Shown here piece after piece: positions 56,968 through 64,000 of a stretch of DNA of 64,000 nucleotides. The DNA is taken from assembly GCF_000252165.1 (NCBI RefSeq), contig NZ_BAET01000019.1, forward strand, positions 81,232-145,231, read 5' to 3'. The position numbers and the translations under genes were made by a program. The notes under the pieces were generated by a model. The model was not told where the DNA came from and ran no database searches. It worked only from the letters and a program-made list of their open reading frames with translations. Origin of the DNA: Glaciecola punicea ACAM 611. GTDB lineage: Bacteria; Pseudomonadota; Gammaproteobacteria; Enterobacterales; Alteromonadaceae. The number at the start of each line of letters is the position of its first letter. Position 1 is the first letter of the stretch.

Positions 56968-58497
56968 CTAATCTAAGTTAATCCATGCCGATTTACTTTG
57001 TGTATAGCCGATAAAGCATTCAATTGATTTATCACGAGTATTACCAGATTGTTTATAACCACCAAAGGGCTGTGTCATATCACCGTCCCCAAAACAATTA
57101 ACCCAAACAACACCCGCTTCAATCCCTTTAATCATTCGATGGGCCGTTTTTAAATCAGCTGTCCAAACACTCGCCGCTAGGCCAAAGATAGAATCATTAG
57201 CAATAGCAAGGGCATGTTGTTCATCATCAAAACGAATAGCTACAGCAACAGGGCCAAAAATTTCGTCCTGAGCAATAGTCATGTGTGATTCAACGTTGCT
57301 TAGTAGCGTTGGTTGAACATAGGCACCTTGTTCAAAAGCAGAGGATGCTCTTCCACCAAAAACTAGTTTTGCGCCTTCTTTAATACCTTGCTCTATTTTT
57401 GCTAAAACATTTTTTTGATGTAAATGTGTAACCACAGGACCCAAGGTTGTTGCTGGATTTAAAGGCTCACCATGTTGATAAACTGCTTGGCTTCTTTGAG
57501 TAAATTTTTCAATAAAGACATCATAAATATCGCGATGCACTAACAAGCGCGAGCCGGCATTGCATACTTGGCCTGCATTGTCGAATATACCTGCAAAAGC
57601 ATAATCAACAGCTCGGTCTATGTCTTCAAGATCAGACATGAAAATTTGTGGGCTTTTGCCACCTGTTTCTAAAGCCACTCGTTTCAAGTTCGACTGAGCA
57701 GCATAAATCATCAATTGTTTACCAACTGCCGTAGAACCTGTAAAACTGATTTTTGCAACATCCATATGCAAAGCCAAGGCTTTACCAGCCTCTTGACCAT
57801 AACCATTCACTACATTAAAAACGCCTGCTGGTCCGCCTGCTTTGACAAATAACTGAGCCAATTTGATACAACTTAAAGGAGCATTTTCAGAAGGTTTTAA
57901 AACAACGCAGTTACCAGCAGCCAATGCTGGAGCTACTTTCCAAACAGCCATTAATAAAGGGTAGTTCCAAGCAGAAATAGCACCGACAACACCTAAAGGT
58001 TCCCTGAGTATCATATGTAAGGCATTGTTGTCAGTATTCGTTACTGCGCCGTTAATCTTATCGATACACTCGGCAAAATAACGTAAAGAAACCACTACTT
58101 CAGGCAAATCAATTGTTAGCGCATCGGTTATTGGTTTACCCATATCCAAACTTTCCAACAGTGCAAGTTCAGCAGCATGCGTTTCAACCAAATCAGCAAA
58201 ACGTAGCAGTATTGTTATCCGTTCTCTTGTCGGCAGATTCTTCCAACGTCCGTCTTCCCAAGCTCTTTTAGCTGCAGCCACTGCAAGGTTAATATCCTCA
58301 ACACCCCCACAAGCAACAGATGCAAGCACTTTTCCTGTCGCAGGGTTAATTGTTTCAAACCTTGCGCCACTTGCAGCCGCAACACAAGAACCATCGATAA
58401 ACAGTTCAGTTTCTATTTTCAGGTTGTCCGCCAAGTTAACCCAATCATCATGTGATAAGTTTTCTGGGGCTACGTTAGTCATAGTTTCAGTTAACAT
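56968..58497 (-). CDS. NAD(P)+-dependent aldehyde dehydrogenase
   Basis: A 509-residue enzyme. Cofactor segments ISAWNYPLLMAVWK and FTGSTAVGKQ, catalytic Glu in LETGGKSPQIF (about 275) and Cys in NAGQVCNAGSRLLVH (about 310), and EIFGPVAVAIRFDDE are all in place. It is of the broad-specificity PuuC/betaine-aldehyde type. It follows the GMC oxidoreductase gene by 165 bp on the same strand and could oxidise the aldehyde that enzyme makes. It parallels betB in cluster A. Confidence 0.88.
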   Translation of the reverse strand: MLTETMTNVAPENLSHDDWVNLADNLKIETELFIDGSCVAAASGARFETINPATGKVLASVACGGVEDINLAVAAAKRAWEDGRWKNLPTRERITILLRFADLVETHAAELALLESLDMGKPITDALTIDLPEVVVSLRYFAECIDKINGAVTNTDNNALHMILREPLGVVGAISAWNYPLLMAVWKVAPALAAGNCVVLKPSENAPLSCIKLAQLFVKAGGPAGVFNVVNGYGQEAGKALALHMDVAKISFTGSTAVGKQLMIYAAQSNLKRVALETGGKSPQIFMSDLEDIDRAVDYAFAGIFDNAGQVCNAGSRLLVHRDIYDVFIEKFTQRSQAVYQHGEPLNPATTLGPVVTHLHQKNVLAKIEQGIKEGAKLVFGGRASSAFEQGAYVQPTLLSNVESHMTIAQDEIFGPVAVAIRFDDEQHALAIANDSIFGLAASVWTADLKTAHRMIKGIEAGVVWVNCFGDGDMTQPFGGYKQSGNTRDKSIECFIGYTQSKSAWINLD

Positions 58498-58662
58498 ATA
58501 TATACTCGTTTATGTGATATTTTATCGGCATTGCTCATTCACAATGCATAACGAAATTTTGAATATTGAGATTTATCTAGATAGGTAGATTAGTGTTAAA
58601 CATCACTTCAGCACAATTGATATTTTTTGGTGTATTGATTAATATTTCTTACTTATAAAAAA

Positions 58663-60279
58663 TCATGAACGGTTGTCTTCTAGGATCATGTCGGCTCCCT
58701 TTTCCGCAACCATCATTACAGGTGCATTGATATTGCCAGAGGTTATATTGGGGAAAATCGATGCATCTACGACGCGAAGGCCTTTAATACCATGCACACG
58801 TAGACGATGATCAACAACCGAATTTTTTGGCTCATTCCCCATAGCACAAGTACCACAAAGATGATAAATAGAGCTTGCTTGTTCACGAACATACTTCAAC
58901 AAACTTGCCTCATCAGTAACCTCTTCGCCCGGTTTAACTTCTTCTTCAGTTACCGCTTTAAGCGCAGGAGCTTGCATAAATTTACGAATGAGTTTGTGCC
59001 CCTGCAACACTTCTTCGATGTCTTTTTGAGTCGATAAGTAATTAGGGTTAATTAATGGTGCATCTAGTGGGTTACTCGACGTCAGTTCAATTGTACCTTT
59101 ACTACTCGGGCGACAAGAGTTGAAAGCAAGCAAAAAACCAGAATAAGGATCGGGGGCTAATGTTGCCTTAGGATCCGTCGGTATTTCATACGACATTGGA
59201 TTAAAATATAATTGAATATTTGGTGAATCTTCCATTTCGCCGCCTTTAAAAAATCCTCCTCCCTGGTTAACGCTAATCGCTAAAGGGCCGCTACGGTTAA
59301 AAGCGTATTGCAAACCAGCTTTAGTTTGCCCCCATAACGAGCCTAAATCATCGTTGAGCGTTTTAACATTGGCTCGGTAGTAATAGCTAACACACAGGTG
59401 GTCTTGCAAGTTTTTCCCTACCGCAGGGGAGTGCAGCACTACAGATATATTATGCTTATCTAATAGCTTTTCATCTGCCACCCCGGAAAGTTGTAGTAAC
59501 TTGGGCGAGTCGACAGCACCAGCAGCTAAAATAATCTCTTTATTAACAGTTAAAGTTTGATTTACGCCATTTTTATTTATTTCCAATGCATAAGCACGTT
59601 TGTTTACATCAAAGAGAACTTTTTCGGTAACAGTGTGATGCCATATAGTCAAATTAGACCGTTTTAATGCGGGTTTAAGATAAGCGGTGTTGCTAGAATC
59701 GCGAAAGCCCTTGTGTATATTAGCTTCGTAAATGCCCGCACCTTCAAACTCAGCACCATTAAAATCATCATTGATTTTAAAACCTAGTTCTTTGCTGGCT
59801 TTAAGATAATGCGCACAAAGAGGATGGGCACTCTGGGACATTTGTGTAATACCCATTTTTCCCTTAGCAGAATGAAATTCGGTATCGCCAAGAGGATGTT
59901 TTTCCATTTTCTTAAAGTAAGGTAATACATCTTGATAGGACCATCCTTTATTACCCGCTGCCGCCCAATCGTCAAAATCAGATGCCTGTCCGCGTACATA
60001 GATCATTGCATTAATAGAACCAGACCCTCCTTGCCCTTTACCACGAGGAGCGTACATCTTACGCCCATCCATATTTTCTTGTTTTTCGCTGTAGTACATA
60101 TAATTATAGGTAGGGTGATAATAAGTTTTAGCAAACCCTACTGGTAATTTAATCCACGGTAGACGGTCTTTGCCACCCGCCTCTAATAACAGCACTTTAT
60201 GTTGTCCTGACTCACTGAGCCTATCAGCAAGAACACAGCCAGCGGAGCCTGCACCAACAATAATAAAATCATAAGTCAT
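58663..60279 (-). CDS. GMC-family FAD alcohol dehydrogenase
   Basis: A 538-residue flavoprotein with FAD-binding [21 protein letters not shown] signature [49 protein letters not shown], catalytic His in [15 protein letters not shown] and Asn in [13 protein letters not shown]. It oxidises a primary alcohol to an aldehyde, with electrons passing to the respiratory chain or oxygen. It is related to but distinct from BetA (cluster A). It starts directly after the enolase-superfamily gene (one base apart), so the two are co-transcribed. Substrate unknown. Confidence 0.88.
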   Translation of the reverse strand: MTYDFIIVGAGSAGCVLADRLSESGQHKVLLLEAGGKDRLPWIKLPVGFAKTYYHPTYNYMYYSEKQENMDGRKMYAPRGKGQGGSGSINAMIYVRGQASDFDDWAAAGNKGWSYQDVLPYFKKMEKHPLGDTEFHSAKGKMGITQMSQSAHPLCAHYLKASKELGFKINDDFNGAEFEGAGIYEANIHKGFRDSSNTAYLKPALKRSNLTIWHHTVTEKVLFDVNKRAYALEINKNGVNQTLTVNKEIILAAGAVDSPKLLQLSGVADEKLLDKHNISVVLHSPAVGKNLQDHLCVSYYYRANVKTLNDDLGSLWGQTKAGLQYAFNRSGPLAISVNQGGGFFKGGEMEDSPNIQLYFNPMSYEIPTDPKATLAPDPYSGFLLAFNSCRPSSKGTIELTSSNPLDAPLINPNYLSTQKDIEEVLQGHKLIRKFMQAPALKAVTEEEVKPGEEVTDEASLLKYVREQASSIYHLCGTCAMGNEPKNSVVDHRLRVHGIKGLRVVDASIFPNITSGNINAPVMMVAEKGADMILEDNRS

Positions 60280-60280
60280 T

Positions 60281-61522
60281 TTAGCTATTCTCTTTGGTAG
60301 ATAACTTCCAATCTTCGTTAGACTGTTCTTTGAAGTCGTAAGGTTTTGAAGCCATTGATAGGTGTAATGCTTTTCCGGTATAAGGTGAATTAGCTCTTAC
60401 TACATCCATATTTAACTCAATACCAAGACCTGGCTTTTTAGATGGAATAATGTAACCGTCTTGCCAATCAATTTTTTCTTGCAGTACTTCTGCATGAAAC
60501 CCATCCCAAGTCATGATACTTTCTTGAATAAGAAAATTAGGTGTTGCAGTAGCGAGTTGAATACTTGCTGCAGCACCAACAGGACCGTTATAAAGATGAG
60601 GCGCAATTTGTGCGTAATAGACTTCAGCAATGCTGGCAATTTTTTTCGCTTCTAAAATGCCACCAACACGCCCTAAGTTCATCTGTATAATCGAGGCGGA
60701 GCCATTTTTGAGTAAGTCAAAAAACTCATATTTGGTGGTCAGGCGTTCACCGGTGGCAACAGGAATGCTCGTTTTTGCTGCCACTTGTGCCATTGCTTCT
60801 GACTGGCCCGGAGGCACAGGCTCTTCAAACCATAATGGATCGAAAGGCTCTAAACGTTTTGCTAATCGAATGGCGGAGGCTGGGGTCATTTGTCCGTGAG
60901 TTCCGATCAACAAATCGCATTTATTACCAACGGTTTCACGAATACGTTGGCAAAATGTAGCAGCTTTATCAAGGGCTTCAAGTGACAGTTGATGACCACT
61001 ATATGCAGTGTAAGGACCAACGGGATCAAATTTTAGGGCGGTGAATCCTTGCTCCATATTTTTTTGAGCACATTCGACAGCTAACTCGATATTGTCATAA
61101 TCATATTCACCTGCATTGTTTTTAGGATATAAATAGGTGTAAGTCCGGAGTTTGTCATGAACTCTTCCTCCTATTAATTCATATACTGGTTTATTAGCGG
61201 CCTTACCAACAATGTCCCAGCAAGCCATTTCTAATGCGCTAACTACTCCCATCATGCTAAGATCTGGTCGCTGGGTAAAACCACTAGAATAAGCTTCGCG
61301 AAAAAATCGTTCAATATGATGGGGATCATAGCCCTTAAGATATCGGTCAAAAACATCGTCAATCGCTAAAAGCATGACATTAGGATGAAATGTTGAGGCG
61401 TAAATTTCACCAATACCTTCAATGCCACAATCAGTTCTTATTGAGACAAAAATCCAGTACATCCCACCAAGGTGCGGGGGAGGGGTTGCTACAACATGAG
61501 ATTCACAAGAAACTACTTTCAT
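60281..61522 (-). CDS. Mandelate racemase/enolase-superfamily protein (sugar-acid dehydratase type)
   Basis: A 413-residue enolase-superfamily protein. It has an N-terminal capping domain with the flexible loops, then the barrel: [31 protein letters not shown] (metal Glu), [10 protein letters not shown] (metal Glu), and [11 protein letters not shown] (base His) with IQESIMTW. The first metal ligand, normally Asp in a DxH or DxN motif, is Gly in this IGTHG motif; whether the His or another residue replaces it is unknown. Related enzymes dehydrate sugar acids such as D-galactonate or D-mannonate. It lies between the deleted MFS gene and the GMC gene. Substrate unknown. Confidence 0.83.
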   Translation of the reverse strand: MKVVSCESHVVATPPPHLGGMYWIFVSIRTDCGIEGIGEIYASTFHPNVMLLAIDDVFDRYLKGYDPHHIERFFREAYSSGFTQRPDLSMMGVVSALEMACWDIVGKAANKPVYELIGGRVHDKLRTYTYLYPKNNAGEYDYDNIELAVECAQKNMEQGFTALKFDPVGPYTAYSGHQLSLEALDKAATFCQRIRETVGNKCDLLIGTHGQMTPASAIRLAKRLEPFDPLWFEEPVPPGQSEAMAQVAAKTSIPVATGERLTTKYEFFDLLKNGSASIIQMNLGRVGGILEAKKIASIAEVYYAQIAPHLYNGPVGAAASIQLATATPNFLIQESIMTWDGFHAEVLQEKIDWQDGYIIPSKKPGLGIELNMDVVRANSPYTGKALHLSMASKPYDFKEQSNEDWKLSTKENS

Positions 61523-61526
61523 AATA

Positions 61527-61922
61527 TTACCCTTTTTTGATAACTAACATACGCTTAAGCCTCAAGGTCGCCAAAACGTCCAAGAAACCCATAGCAGCGA
61601 TATAGCCGAAATAAAGTTGATATACCGTCACACCTTCATAGTATGTAGCGATATAACTATTGATTTGTGGAAGAAATATGTCTGGGGTATAAGCGAGTAA
61701 AGAGATGACTCCAACAGCTAAACCGGTAAGATGAATTGGCACATGACAATCACCAATAATTTCACAATATATACCGCGTATCGCGTAGGTCATTAAGCCA
61801 ATGAGCAAGACAAGTAACAAAAGTTGGAAATAACGTTTAACATTTGATTGCATACGCGCTTGGCTGTGCGCTGTTATTCTCCTTCCTATCATCTTAGTCT
61901 TGCTGCAAGTTGCATTGGCCAT
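61527..61922 (-). pseudogene. Internally deleted MFS transporter
   Basis: A 131-codon frame. Its last 95 residues (LIGLMTYAIRGIY, GLAVGVISLLAYTPDIFLP, YFGYIAAMGFLDVLATLRL) align with the C-terminal end of the full MFS transporter at 18110-19390, covering the last two or three helices. The first 33 residues are hydrophilic and do not match an MFS helix. A strong GGAGG ribosome site and ATG are retained at 61922, so the simplest reading is an in-frame deletion of most of the gene between an original start and the end. Such a fragment cannot transport. In cluster A the intact homologue accompanies TBDR 1. Confidence 0.72.
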
Positions 61923-61978
61923 TATGTATTACCTCCGACCGAGTGATATGATTATGGAATGAATAACAGAGTTAAGCG

Positions 61979-63403
61979 TTAATATTTCAATACCACCAAT
62001 CGAGTCTGTGTAAATTCAAGCATTCCATGTTTGCCGTCATCACCACCTAGACCTGAGCGCTTCCATCCAGCATGATAGCCTTGGTAAGGATCTGATGGTG
62101 TACGATTAATATAAACTTCACCCGCTTCAATCTCATTGGCAACTTTCATTGCCGTACGATAATTTTCTGTATAAATCACCGAAGATAGACCAAACTGATG
62201 ATCGTTAGCTAATGCTAATGCTTCTTCCGCTGTGCTGTATTTTAATACGGGCAATACTGGGCCGAAAATTTCTTCTTGTACAATTTCCATATCCTGTCTA
62301 CAGTTTGTCAGCAAGGTAGGTGGGTAGAAGTGGCCAGGGCCTTCTGGAATAAAACCACCTACTTCTAATGAGGCCCCATCATCAATTGCTCTTTCTACCA
62401 TTTGATGAATATTCAAACGGGCATTTTCGTTGATCAGTGGTCCCATAAAATCGGGATTTTCAATACGATTTCCGAATGATCTGTTGATCATGTTTTGGCG
62501 CAGCAATCCGACAAATTCATCGTAAATATCTTCGTGCACATAAACACGCTCTACGGCTGTACAAAGCTGACCACAATTGCTAGTTCTGGATGCTACTATC
62601 TCCTTTGCAGCTTTTTCTAAATCGGCATCAGCCTCGACTATAGCTGGTGTCTTTCCACCAAGCTCCAAGGAAGATTTAGCAATATTTACTTGGGAGTATT
62701 CCAACACTTTACGTCCCGCACCAACACTGCCGGTAAGGGTAATCATGCCTACTTTAGGGTGAGTACATAAAAGCTCTGCAGTGGCATGTGTCATGGCTAA
62801 AATATTAACAACACCTTTAGGAATTCCTGCATCTTGTATAGCTTTGGCAATGGCAAAGGCCGAACAAGGAGTGTTATTACTAGGACGAACAATCACGGTA
62901 TTGCCGGTGATGAGCGCTGGCGCTATTTTCCGTAACAAAGTATAAACAGGGAAATTAAACGGGATCAATGCGGCCACAACACCAATGGGTTCGCGCTGTA
63001 ATAGCAAATTTTCATTCGGCGTATCACTAGGAATAATTTCACCTTCAATACGGCGTGCCCACTCAGCATGATAACGGGTAATCTCAGAAGCATAGACCGT
63101 TTCATTGGTGGCATCTTCGAGGCTTTTACCTGATTCTTTTGCTAATATTGCACCTATTTCAGCTTGACGTACCAATAAAGCATCCGCCAAACGTTGCAGA
63201 TAGTTACCACGTTCGATACTCGTTAGTTTACGCCATTTCCGCTGAGCTTCCGCAGCGCAAGTAACAGCGTGTATGGTTTCTTCTGAACTTGCGAGCGGAA
63301 CCTGTGCAACAATTTCCCCGTTCGCTGGATTATAAACTTGTATCAAATCGTTGGCTGTTGTTCCTACGAATTCATTATTAATGAAATTTTGTTCAATTCT
63401 CAT
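61979..63403 (-). CDS. AldA-like aldehyde dehydrogenase
   Basis: A 474-residue NAD+-dependent dehydrogenase resembling lactaldehyde/glycolaldehyde dehydrogenase AldA: AEWARRIEGEIIPSD, IPFNFPVYTLLRKIAPAL, SLELGGKTPAIVEADADLE (Glu about 245), SNCGQLCTAVERVYVHED (Cys about 280), HEEIFGPV-type EEIFGPVLPVL, and YHAGWKRSGLGGDDGKHG. I prefer ATG 63403, with AGGG nine bases upstream; the longer frame to 63436 lacks a ribosome site. It is the first gene of the cluster B transcription unit, divergent from the IclR-type regulator, with palindromic sites in between. It could oxidise an aldehyde from sugar-acid breakdown. Confidence 0.87.
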   Translation of the reverse strand: MRIEQNFINNEFVGTTANDLIQVYNPANGEIVAQVPLASSEETIHAVTCAAEAQRKWRKLTSIERGNYLQRLADALLVRQAEIGAILAKESGKSLEDATNETVYASEITRYHAEWARRIEGEIIPSDTPNENLLLQREPIGVVAALIPFNFPVYTLLRKIAPALITGNTVIVRPSNNTPCSAFAIAKAIQDAGIPKGVVNILAMTHATAELLCTHPKVGMITLTGSVGAGRKVLEYSQVNIAKSSLELGGKTPAIVEADADLEKAAKEIVASRTSNCGQLCTAVERVYVHEDIYDEFVGLLRQNMINRSFGNRIENPDFMGPLINENARLNIHQMVERAIDDGASLEVGGFIPEGPGHFYPPTLLTNCRQDMEIVQEEIFGPVLPVLKYSTAEEALALANDHQFGLSSVIYTENYRTAMKVANEIEAGEVYINRTPSDPYQGYHAGWKRSGLGGDDGKHGMLEFTQTRLVVLKY

Positions 63404-63484
63404 TGTGATTGCCCTAGGTAGTTTAGATCTCTTCATTCTATGTCTTGTTAAAAAAAATTGTCAATGCCTTTCTATATTTAAAAT

Positions 63485-63508
63485 ATAAATTCTATATATA
63501 GAATTTAT
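63485..63508. promoter_or_regulatory. Perfect 24-bp palindrome between aldA-like and iclR-type genes
   Basis: ATAAATTCTATA is followed directly by its reverse complement, making an uninterrupted 24-bp palindrome, 82 bp upstream of the AldA-like start. It is the best candidate operator for the adjacent IclR-type regulator. It is AT-only apart from one C and one G, so chance AT palindromicity must be kept in mind. Confidence 0.62.
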
Positions 63509-63680
63509 CTATTTTATATATGATAGGTAATGGTGTGATTTTAATTTAATTAAGTTAAAAAATGAGGCGGGAAAACTTTAAGAAGATTGGCTTGGCCTAT
63601 TTTTTTTTGTTTTTTAACTATATTATTCAGCTTCTTATTTACTTAAGTGAGTATTTTTTAATAAGAATATAGGATAGAAT

Positions 63681-63702
63681 TAAATTCCATATATAAAATA
63701 AA
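63681..63702. promoter_or_regulatory. Second, degenerate copy of the 24-bp palindrome near iclR start
   Basis: TAAATTCCATATATAAAATA and two further A residues match the core of the palindrome at 63485 at 18 of 22 positions. It ends 12 bp before the regulator's ATG, where binding would block transcription or translation start. Autoregulation is inferred. The rest of this intergenic stretch (63404-63714) is very AT-rich and holds no gene. Confidence 0.45.
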
Positions 63703-63714
63703 AATTAATTGCAT

Positions 63715-64000
63715 ATGACGTCTCTCAAAGAAAAATCCAAAGCCCCAGCAGTTGATAGTTCTGTACTGATGCTAGATCTGTTAGCTAAATCAGCCTATCC
63801 CTTAACCTTATCTGAGATTTGTTTACAGGTAAATATTCCTCCTGCCAGTGGTCATCGTATTATTAATGCTTTACTTGAACACCAAATGGTAGCGCTAGAT
63901 CCAAGCAGAAAAAAATCTTACTGTATTGGTTCGAAAATATTTCAAATCGCATCCACTATATATAACAAACAAAGCATTATTCCGGTTTTTTATCCCGTTT
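63715..64000 (+). CDS. IclR-family transcriptional regulator, N-terminal part (cut by window edge)
   Basis: The first 95 codons are present; the gene runs off the right edge. The reading VDSSVLMLDLLAKSAYPLT, LSEICLQVNIPPASGHRIIN and ALLEHQMVALDPSRKKSYCI is an IclR-type winged helix-turn-helix (residues about 14-72), followed by IGSKIFQIAS, the start of the linker to the effector domain. ATG at 63715 opens the frame; the ribosome site is weak. It is divergent from the cluster B catabolic genes and is their likely regulator. Sugar-acid or aromatic-acid effectors are common in this family. Confidence 0.8.
   Translation, partial: MTSLKEKSKAPAVDSSVLMLDLLAKSAYPLTLSEICLQVNIPPASGHRIINALLEHQMVALDPSRKKSYCIGSKIFQIASTIYNKQSIIPVFYPV

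Overview
The window looks like chromosomal DNA of a marine gammaproteobacterium of the Alteromonadales type. The evidence is a MetJ-type operator at metH, a genuine IscR with its binding sites, many large TonB-dependent receptors (TBDRs), Na+/solute symport and frequent GTG/TTG starts. The genus cannot be fixed by reading alone. No rRNA, tRNA or CRISPR array was seen.

Layout. 0-10 kb is housekeeping: metF (partial) and metH behind three tandem met boxes, an Old Yellow Enzyme family reductase, a HAD-fold protein lacking its catalytic aspartates, a DUF368 polyprenyl-phosphate transporter, and molybdopterin genes moeA, moaE and moaD. 10.3-13 kb is a decayed zone: a broken FtsX-like permease abuts a frameshifted IS91-family transposase, followed by a small lipoprotein and unassigned sequence. 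13.1-22.6 kb (cluster A) holds a TPR-sulfotransferase, a TBDR, an MFS transporter and a betB-betA (choline to glycine betaine) pair. 23.1 kb is a glycerophosphodiester phosphodiesterase.

24.0-44.7 kb is the most interesting region, a coherent catabolic locus of unknown substrate: bicupin, SDR, a histidinol-dehydrogenase-family enzyme of the HpsN type, a LacI-family regulator, an alpha/beta hydrolase, an HpcH/HpaI aldolase, a secreted lipoprotein hydrolase, a TPR-sulfotransferase, two divergent TBDRs, a Na+/solute symporter and four two-domain NTF2/SnoaL-like proteins. A palindrome, GACTTCGAAGTC, occurs in perfect or 10/12 form in the promoter regions of its main transcription units (25.77, 35.49, 35.61, 35.86 and 40.02 kb). 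One copy lies exactly between a TTGACA -35 and a TACAAT -10. I infer that it is the operator of the local LacI protein.

44.9-51.7 kb is an iscR-sufBCDS-sufA-sufT-sufE iron-sulfur assembly operon with two abutting IscR type-1 sites at its promoter. 52.0-64 kb (cluster B) resembles cluster A: TPR-sulfotransferase, TBDR, aldehyde dehydrogenase, GMC oxidoreductase, then an enolase-superfamily dehydratase, an internally deleted MFS transporter, an AldA-like dehydrogenase and a divergent IclR-type regulator (partial). A perfect 24-bp palindrome and a degenerate second copy lie in the intergenic region next to that regulator.

The recurring theme is TBDR, then an intrinsic terminator, then a TPR-sulfotransferase, seen three times on the minus strand. 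In the third pair a probable group II intron remnant sits just behind the terminator.
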